64,000 nucleotides of DNA from the NCBI RefSeq assembly GCF_011684115.1, contig NZ_JAADJV010000001.1:2418001-2482000 (forward strand), written 5' to 3'. Both the position numbers and the translations under genes were made by a program. The first letter of the stretch is position 1, and the number at the start of each line of letters is the position of its first letter. Positions 1-8,700 of this stretch are shown here, one piece after another. The notes beneath the pieces are model-generated. The model was not told the origin of the DNA, searched no databases, and saw nothing but the letters and a program-made list of their open reading frames with translations. The stretch comes from Rahnella aceris. Lineage in GTDB: Bacteria > Pseudomonadota > Gammaproteobacteria > Enterobacterales > Enterobacteriaceae.

Positions 1-1
1 A

Positions 2-598
2 ATGCAGACCCGCGAGACTGCCGATCTGTTCCTGCAACTGATCGTCGAAGTGCTGGCTGATAAAGGTCGCGCCGCCGTGGTACTGCCTGACGGCACCTTA
101 TTTGGTGAAGGTGTAAAAACCAAAATCAAAAAGATGCTGACCGAAGAGTGTAACCTGCACACCATCGTGCGCCTGCCGAACGGCGTGTTTAGCCCGTACA
201 CCGGCATTAAAACCAATATCCTGTTCTTCACCAAAGGCCAGCCGACCAAAGATATCTGGTTCTACGAACATCCGTACCCGGCAGGCGTGAAGAACTACAA
301 CAAAACCCGCCCGATGAAATTTGAAGAATTCCAGGCAGAAATCGACTGGTGGGGCGATGAAGGCGATGGTTTTGCCAGCCGCGAAGGAAGCCATCAGGCC
401 TGGAAAGTCAGTATTGATGACGTGATTGCTCGCAACTTCAATCTAGACATTAAAAACCCTTATCAGGGCGAAACCATCAGCCACGATCCGGATGCGTTGT
501 TAGGTCAGTATCAGCAGCAGCAAACTGAAATCAGCGAACTGCGCAATCAGCTGCGCGACATCCTCGGCGCTGCGCTGGCCGGTAAAGGAGCGAACTGA
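2..598 (+). CDS. hsdM: Type I restriction-modification methyltransferase subunit HsdM (C-terminal part)
   Basis: The gene enters from the left edge, so only its last 198 codons are visible and the true start is outside. HsdM is the N6-adenine methyltransferase subunit of a type I system, working as M2S with HsdS in the cytoplasm. The visible part holds the end of the methyltransferase domain (VVLPDGTLFGEG, then GIKTNILFFTKG near residues 67-78) and the C-terminal helical region that docks on HsdS. The stop overlaps the hsdS start (TGATG), which indicates translational coupling. The S-adenosylmethionine and NPPF motifs would be upstream of the window. Confidence 0.93.
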   Translation: MQTRETADLFLQLIVEVLADKGRAAVVLPDGTLFGEGVKTKIKKMLTEECNLHTIVRLPNGVFSPYTGIKTNILFFTKGQPTKDIWFYEHPYPAGVKNYNKTRPMKFEEFQAEIDWWGDEGDGFASREGSHQAWKVSIDDVIARNFNLDIKNPYQGETISHDPDALLGQYQQQQTEISELRNQLRDILGAALAGKGAN

Positions 599-2316
599 TG
601 GTTGTCGAACAACTGATCACTCAACATATCGATACCTGGACATCTGCCCTGCGCACCCGTTCCACCGCCGGACGCGGAACATCGGGCAAGATTGACCTGT
701 ACGGCATTAAAAAGCTGCGCGAACTGATCCTCGAACTGGCCGTGCGCGGCAAACTGGTACCGCAGGATCCGAATGATGAACCGGCGTCTGAATTACTGAA
801 GCAGATTGCAAAAGAAAGAGATGAACTAGTTAAGAGTAAAGTGATTAGAAAGCCTAAAACACTTGAAAAAATTACAAACTCCAAAATACCCTTTGAATTA
901 CCGGATGGTTGGGAATGGTGTTATTTAGATGACATAGGTAATTGGGGGGCTGGTTCTACGCCAAGCCGCTCTAATTCAGAATATTATAATGGTAATATTC
1001 CGTGGTTTAAATCAGGCGAGCTTTCCTCAGATTTCATTTCGGATTCAGAGGAGACAGTTACAGAATTGGCTTTGCAAGAATGTTCACTCCGAGATAATAA
1101 TATCGGTGATGTATTAATTGCGATGTATGGAGCTACAATTGGTAAGACATCGATCCTAAATGTTCGCGGTACTACTAATCAGGCAGTATGTGCTTGTACC
1201 CCATATAGTGGAATTTCGAATGTCTATTTATTAACTCTTTTAAAAGCTTACAAGCGAATTTTTATAGGCATGGGCGCTGGTGGAGCTCAACCGAATATCT
1301 CAAGAGAAAAACTTATTGCCACAGTGTTTGCACTTCCGCCTAAAGCTGAACAAAACCGAATTATCTGCAAAGTTCACGAACTCATGTCCCTCTGCGATCA
1401 ACTTGAACAGCAATCCCTGACCAGTCTGGATGCGCATTATCAGTTGGTTGAAACGCTGCTGGCAACGCTTACCGCCAGCCAAAATGCCGAAGAACTCGCC
1501 GAAAACTGGACGCGAATCAGCCAACATTTCGATACGCTTTTTACCACCGAAGCCAGTATCGACGCACTTAAGCAAACCATTTTGAAACTGGCGGTGATGG
1601 GTAAACTGGTGCCGCAAGACCCGAATGATGAACCCGCCTCTGAACTGCTTAAACGTATCGAGCAGGAAAAAGCGCAACTGGTAAAAGAAGGTAAAATTAA
1701 AAAGCAAAAACCTTTGCCGCCGATTAGTGAAGAGGAAAAACCGTTTGAGTTGCCAGTGGGGTGGGAATGGTGTCGCTTAGGACATTGTATCCATTTAATA
1801 TCTGGGCAGCATCTAAAACCAAATGAGTACACTGAAAATATAATCGAAGGAGCAATTCCCTATATTACTGGTCCGGCTGAATTCGGTGATTTGAATCCAA
1901 CGTATTCAAAATTCACAATCGAAAAAAGAGCAGTGGCTGAACCTAAAGATATCCTTGTTACCTGTAAGGGCGCGGGCTTAGGGAAACTCAATGTTGCCAA
2001 CGTAGAGATAGCCATCAGTAGACAACTTATGGCTATTAGAACAGTTCGCGCAAATTGTGACTATTTTAAATTATTGTTATCAAGCATGTATGACTATTTT
2101 CAAGCGAAAGGTGTAGGTATAGCTATACCTGGAATTTCAAGAGAAGATGTTATCGAACCCGTTATATCATTACCACCGTTGAATGAGCAGGAGAGAATAG
2201 TGTCGAGGGTTAATGCCCTATTTGGTACTTGTGATCATCTCAAATCCCGCCTGCAATCCGCCCAGCAAACCCAACTTCACCTGGCGGATGCTTTAACAGA
2301 GGCTGCACTGAATTAG
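598..2316 (+). CDS. hsdS: Type I restriction-modification specificity subunit HsdS
   Basis: This 572-residue protein fixes the DNA target of the HsdM/HsdR complex. It has the two-TRD layout of the family. The conserved block KLVPQDPNDEPASELLK occurs at about residue 52 and again at about residue 337. Each copy is followed by a charged helical stretch and then FELP-GWEWC (about 97 and 382), where TRD1 and TRD2 begin. The TRD stretches (about nt 880-1330 and 1770-2190) look more A+T-rich and use rarer codons than the conserved blocks, as expected when recognition domains are exchanged. A short hairpin (2344-2370) follows the stop. The recognition sequence cannot be deduced from the gene. Confidence 0.93.
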   Translation: MVVEQLITQHIDTWTSALRTRSTAGRGTSGKIDLYGIKKLRELILELAVRGKLVPQDPNDEPASELLKQIAKERDELVKSKVIRKPKTLEKITNSKIPFELPDGWEWCYLDDIGNWGAGSTPSRSNSEYYNGNIPWFKSGELSSDFISDSEETVTELALQECSLRDNNIGDVLIAMYGATIGKTSILNVRGTTNQAVCACTPYSGISNVYLLTLLKAYKRIFIGMGAGGAQPNISREKLIATVFALPPKAEQNRIICKVHELMSLCDQLEQQSLTSLDAHYQLVETLLATLTASQNAEELAENWTRISQHFDTLFTTEASIDALKQTILKLAVMGKLVPQDPNDEPASELLKRIEQEKAQLVKEGKIKKQKPLPPISEEEKPFELPVGWEWCRLGHCIHLISGQHLKPNEYTENIIEGAIPYITGPAEFGDLNPTYSKFTIEKRAVAEPKDILVTCKGAGLGKLNVANVEIAISRQLMAIRTVRANCDYFKLLLSSMYDYFQAKGVGIAIPGISREDVIEPVISLPPLNEQERIVSRVNALFGTCDHLKSRLQSAQQTQLHLADALTEAALN

Positions 2317-2343
2317 TTCATCCGTTTTAAAATCCAAGCACTT

Positions 2344-2370
2344 AAACGGTCAGTACCATGCTGGCCGTTT
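2344..2370 (+). terminator. Hairpin after hsdS
   Basis: Arms aaacggtcag (2344-2353) and ctggccgttt (2361-2370) pair with one G-U and a 7-nt loop, 28 nt after the hsdS stop. The following tract is only weakly T-rich (cgtctttcct), so termination is plausible but not certain. Confidence 0.5.
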
Positions 2371-2467
2371 CGTCTTTCCTGCGAGATATCTTCCAAATCT
2401 GAATACAACTCCCTGTAAATGCATCCAGCCTGTTTCTTTGCTTCGGCAGCAGGAATAAAGTCTCCCC

Positions 2468-2682
2468 GCTGCGGCAAAATCCGCAGCCGGAATTAGCGTT
2501 CCGATACTTACACGGCGAAATTATGTGATAATTTCGTGCGCTTTGATTCACCCCAAATAATGGTGGCTCAGGCAGGGGCTTCGCAAGAAGCATCGGATTC
2601 GTGTAAGCCGGTACGCTAACCCTGTCTGAGCTGCCACCCGAGTTTAGCGTCTCAGGTGGTCGTCTTTAACTTTCTTACACGA
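2468..2682 (+). ncRNA. Structured leader resembling C4 / P4 CI / isrK antisense RNA
   Basis: The non-coding stretch before the 109-residue gene is packed with complementary segments. Hairpin 1 is gctgcgg/ccgcagc (2468-2474 with 2481-2487). Hairpin 2 is cgaaattat/ataatttcg (2516-2524 with 2528-2536). A third pairing joins ggtggctcaggcaggg (from 2562) with ccctgtctgagctgccacc (2620-2638). The end of that second arm, ccacccgag (2634-2642), can instead pair with ctcaggtgg (2651-2659), so the two structures exclude each other. Finally tcgtgtaag (2599-2607) matches cttacacga (2674-2682) over nine bases just before the gene start. Mutually exclusive A:B and B:C pairings are the hallmark of phage P4 CI/P1 C4 immunity RNAs. 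Family membership is inferred from this pattern and from recall, not from a covariance-model search. Confidence 0.55.
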
Positions 2683-2692
2683 GATTTCTATC

Positions 2693-3022
2693 ATGACGAA
2701 CACCGAAACTGCTTTCTCTGAAAACTCAATCACCGTCTTCCGCTCACTGATCGCCGAGCTGGATTTCAGCCATTTCGAAGATGCTCAGCTTTACGATCTC
2801 AGCGCGCTGGCATCGGACTCTGCCGAAGGATTGTGCCACGGCCTGCTGTGCCTGAGCGAAGGGCTGGAGAATGGTGAGATATTACCGCCGGAAGGTATCC
2901 CGCAGGTCAGCGCCTATCTCAAGGCAACCGCGCATTTATTACCCGTATTGTTTGAGCTGAGTGAACGGGCGAATGACGGCTTAGGGAAAGCGGGAAAAGT
3001 GAGTCCTGCTGCGATTAACTGA
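2693..3022 (+). CDS. Hypothetical acidic protein, 109 aa, behind C4-like leader
   Basis: I do not recognise a characterised family. The protein is acidic, has no signal peptide or membrane segment, and reads as mostly helical (residues about 10-60 and 70-95). Its start has only a weak ribosome-binding site, and that region is inside the 9-bp long-range pairing of the leader, so translation or early transcription may be RNA-controlled. An intrinsic terminator follows 18 nt after the stop, making this a single-gene unit. By analogy with P1/P4-type loci the gene could be a phage- or satellite-derived function, but nothing in the protein itself shows this. Confidence 0.7.
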   Translation: MTNTETAFSENSITVFRSLIAELDFSHFEDAQLYDLSALASDSAEGLCHGLLCLSEGLENGEILPPEGIPQVSAYLKATAHLLPVLFELSERANDGLGKAGKVSPAAIN

Positions 3023-3039
3023 CGGGTATCAGACATGAA

Positions 3040-3070
3040 AAGGCCCGCCGGACTGTTCTGGCGGGCTTTA
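3040..3070 (+). terminator. Terminator after the 109-aa gene
   Basis: Arms gcccgcc and ggcgggc with an inner extension form a G+C-rich stem around a short loop, followed by tttaaag. It ends the short unit begun by the structured leader. Confidence 0.7.
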
Positions 3071-3194
3071 AAGCACCCACTCTCCCCACATCCTTTAATC
3101 CGGAAAATTTTTTACTTTTCAGTTTGCACTGAGTCGTGTCTGGCGTCAGGATTTACCCTGATTCCCCATTGGCAGTGATAAAGGCTTATCGATA

Positions 3195-3908
3195 ATGACG
3201 ACTCAGACACCTAAAACGCCGGTTGCGGCAGGGACAATTTTTAGCGCAGCCGGTCTGCAATTTCTGAATAAACTCGCGCAAAACAACACCCGGGACTGGT
3301 TTAAGGCTAATCAGGACGAATACGAGAATACGCTGAGAACGCCCGCGCTGCGCTTTATCGAGCAAATGCAGCCAGAGATTATTGCCATTTCTCCGAGACT
3401 GACTGCCGTCGCGAAAAAAGTGGGGGGCAGCCTGATGCGCCCGCAGCGCGACAGCCGGTTCAGCAAAGATAAAACGCCGTATAAAACCAATGTCGGCATT
3501 CAGTTTCGTCATTTCCAGGGCAAAGATGTGCACGCACCCGGCCTCTATCTGCACATCGCCGAAGACGGTTGTTTTATTGCGGCAGGGATCTGGCACCCGG
3601 AATCAAAAGCGTTAAACGCGATTCGCGCCTGTATTGATGAGAACCCGAATGCCTATCAGAAAGCGCTCAAGACATTGCACGATAACGGGTTTGTGATGGA
3701 TGGCGACAGTCTGAGTCGTCCGCCAAGAGGCTACGACAAAAACCACCCGCTGTTAGCTGAATTAAAACGCAAAGATTTTATCGCGATTAAAAACATCGCC
3801 TTTGAGGATCTGTGCAAGCCAGATGTTATTGATTTTTGCGCAGAGCAGTTCAGACATTGTGCGCCGTTGATGTCCTATCTGTGTTTTGCACTTGAGCTGG
3901 ACTTCTGA
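3195..3908 (+). CDS. DUF2461 (TIGR02453) family protein
   Basis: This 237-residue protein matches the DUF2461 family of unknown function: the N-terminal FLNKLAQNNTRDWFKANQ segment (about 25-42), a central RFSKDKTPYKTNVG block (about 95-108) and the GLYLHIAEDGCFIAAGIWHP region (about 119-138) are typical. Family members are soluble, about 210-240 residues long and often monocistronic. The length here is normal. An AAAGG at 3179-3183 is the nearest ribosome-binding candidate and is rather far from the ATG. Neighbours give no functional link; it sits in the accessory region between the C4-like unit and the oxygenase gene. Confidence 0.88.
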   Translation: MTTQTPKTPVAAGTIFSAAGLQFLNKLAQNNTRDWFKANQDEYENTLRTPALRFIEQMQPEIIAISPRLTAVAKKVGGSLMRPQRDSRFSKDKTPYKTNVGIQFRHFQGKDVHAPGLYLHIAEDGCFIAAGIWHPESKALNAIRACIDENPNAYQKALKTLHDNGFVMDGDSLSRPPRGYDKNHPLLAELKRKDFIAIKNIAFEDLCKPDVIDFCAEQFRHCAPLMSYLCFALELDF

Positions 3909-4003
3909 AGCTGATGAGACGACAGGTTTACCCTGCCCGGTGAAGTGCGAAGCATTCTTGACACCTGAAACAGCCAAAATTATATTTTCACTGTCATGAC
4001 AGC

Positions 4004-4043
4004 AACCGGCCAGAGGCCTCGTGGTTGAATGCGCTGGCCGGTT
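4004..4043. terminator. Long hairpin downstream of the DUF2461 gene
   Basis: Perfect 10-bp arms aaccggccag (4004-4013) and ctggccggtt (4034-4043) extend further with one bulge (agca/tgct). There is no clear T-run on either strand, so it may be an mRNA-end or transcript-stabilising structure rather than a classical terminator. Confidence 0.45.
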
Positions 4044-4150
4044 TGCTAAATCCCTTTCCCCTGACAGCATGTGTACTGTTGCGCTCAGGGCTGTGATGTT
4101 CTGCTCATTTCAACCCGGCTAGCGGACCGGGCTTTGGTGCGTGTAACCCA

Positions 4151-4348
4151 CTACTCTCTAAGACCTTCTATCGCCTGACACAATGCATCATTAGGCTTAC
4201 CTGTTATTGTCACAGCTGATTGTTGAACACGCTCTAAACGACTGGCAATTCTAGAGCGACTTATCTCTTCCCCATTCTGAGCAAGCATAAAGCAACATTC
4301 ACCTACCATCCTGCACGCTTCTTCAAAAACGGGATTCAAAATCTCCAT
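4151..4348 (-). CDS. Small protein resembling YmgB/AriR family
   Basis: A 65-residue frame with GGAGG four bases before its ATG. The segment VGECCFMLAQNGEEISRSRI followed by ASRLE (about residues 15-39) aligns by eye with the YmgB/AriR biofilm and acid-resistance regulators, which have a leucine-glycine start, a G-x-x-I turn and a second helix ending in a leucine-glutamate pair. The E. coli protein is 88 residues, so this one is shorter. The family call rests on pattern only. It reads toward a hairpin at about 4113-4136 (cccgg/ccggg), and its upstream region is A+T-rich. A role in signalling is inferred, not shown. Confidence 0.5.
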   Translation of the reverse strand: MEILNPVFEEACRMVGECCFMLAQNGEEISRSRIASRLERVQQSAVTITGKPNDALCQAIEGLRE

Positions 4349-4649
4349 AAAACCTCCAAACGGACTAAAAAAACCCCCGTAGAGTAGCTGAAGATTTCAG
4401 AAAAAATTTTTCCATTAGAAAAATTAACAATCATCTCTGAATGCGCATCAAAACGGTTTTAGCTGACAACAGATCGTCTGCCAGCCCCAGGCATTATTTT
4501 GCACTGACGAAAATCCCCCTGACAGGGTGAGTTCAATCGATAGCTGCAACTTGTTCAGCTTCGCACGCGGCAACGTTCAGCCGCGAACACATTAGCCGAT
4601 GATAAACTTATTGCTGATTCGCTTTGTGTTGAATCAGAATCGCAGGCCG
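4349..4649. other. Intergenic region between the 65-aa gene and the oxygenase gene
   Basis: No gene or RNA could be supported here. It is A+T-rich near 4349-4440, which would be the promoter side of the 65-aa gene, and carries a 6-bp hairpin cgcggc/gccgcg (4566-4571 with 4580-4585) downstream of the oxygenase gene, without a T-run. Confidence 0.5.
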
Positions 4650-5432
4650 TTAAATCCGCCCGTAGAAGGTCATTCTGGCAGACTCAGACAACGAAATATC
4701 AGGCTGAGAATTGTAAGCCAAAACCACCAGCATGCGCGTGGTCTCCCCCTCCGTTGGAGTCACACGATGAATCGCATTCCGGCCGCGGAACAGCACCAAA
4801 TCGCCTGCCTCAATGCCGAGTTTTTTCGGCTCAGTTTGCTTATCCAGTAATTTTTCAACGCCATCAAAATTCATGTCGCCAGCATCAGCGTCGCGTAAGT
4901 TCTCAACGTATTCAAACACACCGCCAGCCTGAGGTTTTTGAATCAGCAGGGTGATGGCAAAAGAGGAGTTATCGAAATGCCAGCCCAGCTCCTGGCCTTC
5001 GCTGGCGTAATGCAGGTTGATTGAAGAGAGTTTATCAGCGTAAGGATACAGTTGCGCCTCACCCAGCACCGCGCAAAGAAACGCACGAAACACTGGCGCG
5101 TTATACAGTGCGCGCAGCGCCGAATCCTGCGGGATCTCTTCATCGGTGATACAGCCCTTTGAGGAGACAATCTGCCGATTTCTTGGATGCGAATCTGGCA
5201 GCCCGGCATCAGGTTTCAATAGATAAACATTATGATTATTGCTGGTGTAATAGGCCAGATGGCGATTTTCATCCCCCTCACGCTTAATCGCTTTCAGCGC
5301 AGCAGGATTAAGAAAGTCATGCAAGACCAGAACGCCCTTTTCATTCAGCGTCTGTTTACACTGAGAAAGAAAATTCGTATCCAATATCGGATTCGCCGCG
5401 AAATTTACGATCGTATCGAGTTCTTGCATCAT
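4650..5432 (-). CDS. 2-oxoglutarate/Fe(II)-dependent oxygenase, HalD/BesD-like fold family
   Basis: The 260-residue protein carries the iron facial triad of 2-oxoglutarate oxygenases: H152-F-D154 in ELGWHFDNSSF, and H222 in GRNAIHRV, with R233 (TTRM) placed to bind the 2-oxoglutarate carboxylate. The block after the first motif (ITLLIQKPQAGGVFEYV) resembles the HalD/BesD group of free-amino-acid halogenases and hydroxylases. Those halogenases have glycine in place of the aspartate; here the aspartate is present, so hydroxylation is the expected chemistry. There is no signal peptide, so it should act in the cytoplasm. The substrate is unknown. No neighbouring gene suggests a pathway. Tandem ATGs (5432 and 5429) leave the start uncertain by one codon. 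Confidence 0.82.
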   Translation of the reverse strand: MMQELDTIVNFAANPILDTNFLSQCKQTLNEKGVLVLHDFLNPAALKAIKREGDENRHLAYYTSNNHNVYLLKPDAGLPDSHPRNRQIVSSKGCITDEEIPQDSALRALYNAPVFRAFLCAVLGEAQLYPYADKLSSINLHYASEGQELGWHFDNSSFAITLLIQKPQAGGVFEYVENLRDADAGDMNFDGVEKLLDKQTEPKKLGIEAGDLVLFRGRNAIHRVTPTEGETTRMLVVLAYNSQPDISLSESARMTFYGRI

Positions 5433-5772
5433 TAATTCTCATGAATTATTCAGGGGGAAAATAGTCGCTTCTACTTTAACCAAGTCATTAATAGCTGGGA
5501 AATGAAAAATAGTGATCACATTATCGCCATGAATCCCCATTGAGGTAAGTTTGCAAGGGGTTTAGCCGCCTGATGTCTCTCCCTTTGACGCAACACGCAA
5601 ATATCATATTAAACATTTCTATTGATAAAGATTCTCCTCATCCCTGCCGATATTTCTGATACAGGCGGCAACACCGCCTCTCATTCCAATGTGCGCCAGC
5701 GATAGCACGCCCCCTGCCGCTAATACAGTTTAGTCAACATGCTTTCCTCCCCCCCTTATGAAAGGCGTACAT
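5433..5772. other. Divergent intergenic region before the two-partner secretion operon
   Basis: About 340 bases separate the oxygenase gene from tpsA. It is A+T-rich in the middle and presumably holds both promoters. I could not assign a convincing -35/-10 pair or operator. An AAAGG at 5761-5765 serves the adhesin start at 5773. Confidence 0.5.
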
Positions 5773-8700
5773 ATGAATTGCATCTTCAGCGTGATCTGGA
5801 ACCACAGCCGTAATGCTTTTGTGGTCGTCAGTGAGCTGACCACTCGCCGTGGAAAACGCAGTGACGTCCGTGCGATTCAGGTCGATGATCATTCAACCCC
5901 ATTCAACGGCGCGATCACGCCGCCACCGTTTGCCATTGCCCTTATCTCATTCATTGTTTCATTCATGCCTGTTATCAGCATGGCCGCAGATTTGCCCACT
6001 GGCGGTAATGTCGTTCTCGGCAGCGGCCAGATTGGCGCGGCGGCCGATCATCAACTGACGATCAACCAGTCCGGCCAAAAAATGGCAATTGACTGGCAGA
6101 GTTTTAATATTGGCAAAGACAACAAAGTGACCTTTGTTCAGCCCGGCGCTGATTCGGTTGCCCTGAACCGGGTGATCGGTGCTGACGGCTCGAAGATCAT
6201 GGGCCAACTCAACGCCAATGGCCGGGTGTTCTTAATCAACCCCAATGGCGTGCTGTTTGGTCAGGGCGCCTCCGTCAGTGTCGGCGGGTTGGTGGCTTCG
6301 ACACTCAATATCTCGAACCAGGATTTTGCTAACGGCAAGTACAGGTTCAGGGGGGATGGCAGCAACGCCAGCGTCATCAACCAGGGCACGATTAACGCTG
6401 CCGACGGGGGAGCCGTGGTGTTACTCGGCGGCACCGTCAGCAACCAGGGCGTGATTGTTGCGAAACAGGGTTCCGTCGCATTGGCCGCCGGCAATGCGGT
6501 GACGCTGGACTTCGCAGGTGATCGCTTGCTTAACGTCCAGGTCGATGAAGCGACCAGAAATGCCTTGGTGGAAAACCGCCAGTTGATTCAGGCCGACGGT
6601 GGCCAGGTCATTATGACCGCGGCGGCCAGCAATGCGCTGCTCAGGACGGTGGTCAACAACACCGGTGTGATTGAAGCGCGAGGCTTGCAGAACAAGAACG
6701 GTAAGATTTCCCTCGGTGGCAGTGACAGCGGTCTGGTGCGCGTCGCCGGTACCCTGGATGCCTCTTCACCCCACGGCACGGGCGGCGCGATTCAAATCAC
6801 CGGCCAGAACATTGCGCTCACATCCGCCACTCTGAATGTCTCAGGTGCCCGCGGTGGCGGCAGCATCAAGATCGGCGGCGACGCTCAAGGCAAAGGCCCC
6901 CTGGCTAACGCACAAGGTGTCAGCGTGGATGCGGGCAGCAGCGTCAAGGCTGACGCCGGAACCACGGGAAAAGGCGGCAACATAGTCGTCTGGTCCAACG
7001 GAACGACCGTGGCCAAGGGCAATTTCTCGGCCAGGGGCGGCACGCAAAGCGGTGACGGAGGATCCGTAGAAACCTCCGGCCATCACGTTGACTTCACTGG
7101 CATCCAGGTGAACACCTCGGCGACCCAAGGCAAAACGGGTAACTGGCGGGTGGATCCTGAAGACCTGAACGTTGATGACGCTTCAGCAGCCACAATCAAC
7201 GCCGCTCTCCTGAACACCGACGTCACCCTGCAAACCACCGGCACCCTCACCTCCACGGCAACAGGCCTCGGTGATATTTCCGTTAATTCAGCCCTGAGCT
7301 GGAGTTCACCAAACACCCTGACGCTGGACTCGTTCCACTCTATTGCGATCAATGCCAATGTCTCCGTCACCGGTGCCGGTGGTCTGGTGCTGGTGACGAA
7401 TAACAACAGCAACGGCACCAGCAGTGGCAGCGGTGATCTCACGTTTGCCAAAGGCGTCTCGGCCAGTTTCACGGCACCGGAAGGCAGCGGGCAGCGTTTG
7501 AACATCAACGGTTCGGCTTACACGCTGGTTTACAGCATGGCCGACATCGACGGAATCGACGGGGATCCGGCTTCGTCTGGCGCAATTACAGACCAGACAG
7601 CGGCAGGCGGACTGGCAGGTCATTACGCCCTGGCCCGTAATCAGGATGCCAGTGGCGTCATATATACGAACGCACTCGTGGGGAGCAATTATGATTATGA
7701 TTCGCCCTTCTCCGGCACCTTTGAAGGCCTGGGTCATACCCTATCGAATCTGACCATCACGGCTCCGGACGCAAACTACACGGGGCTGTTTGGCGACAAT
7801 CAGGGGGCAACGGTTCGGGATCTGGGTGTAGTTAATGGCGCTATCAGCGGCGGATCTTACGTCGGCGGTATCGTCTCTATGAACCAGAGTTCCTCCTCTG
7901 TATTAAACAGCTATTTCAGCGGCACGGTGTCAACGTCATCCTCCGGCATAATGGTCGGGGGGATCGCCGGCTTTAATGGAAATAACTCGACGATTGCAAA
8001 CAGCTATAGCATGGGCACGGTAACGGGCACCCGCTGGACAGGGGGAATAACGGGCTATAACGGCAGTGCCCTGGTGACAAACAGCCACAGCTCCAGCAAC
8101 GTAAATGGCGGTAATGGTGACTACGTTGGCGGGGTCGTGGGCGCTAACGAAAGCGCCACCATCACTAACAGCTATAGCACCGGCAACGTGTCGGGCAATA
8201 CACGTGTTGGCGGGGTGGCAGGCAACAGCTACCGGGGGTCGATTTCTGACAGCTACAATACGGGCAACATATCGGGCAACAGTTTTGTTGGCGGTGTTGT
8301 TGGCCTTAACGATACTGCCAGCTCCCTCGCCAATAGCTACAATTTCGGCAATGTCCAGGCTGACTATAATGTGGGCGGGGTCGCAGGCTATAACGACAGC
8401 GCTATTTTCTCCAGTTATTCCACCGGTCAGGTGCGGGGGGCGACGGGCAGTAACGCTGGCGGTGCTATTGGCTACAATCAAGCCAATAGCACGGTGACAA
8501 ACGTTTACTGGAATAGCGTCACCAGTGGCAACACTGTCGGGATTGGCGGCGGCGTCACTTCCGGGGTCACCGGTTTAACCCTCGCACAGTTACAGGGCGT
8601 ATTACCTTCTTATTTCGATAATACCGTTTGGGGCACAGCCAGCGGTCTTTACCCCTATTTGAAATCCCAATATCCGAACGGCACACCGCAAGCCATTTCC

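Noticed and set aside
2342..2593. Reverse-strand open frame of 83 codons after hsdS
   Set aside because: It is antisense to the structured C4-like leader, whose palindromes explain the open frame; no family match.
3762..4070. Reverse-strand open frame of 102 codons opposite the end of the DUF2461 gene
   Set aside because: It has no ribosome-binding site or recognisable family and lies partly antisense to a real gene.
7770..8560. Tandem DNA repeats or CRISPR-like array
   Set aside because: The periodicity is at protein level (GLUG repeats) inside one open frame, with divergent DNA and no constant repeat-spacer structure.
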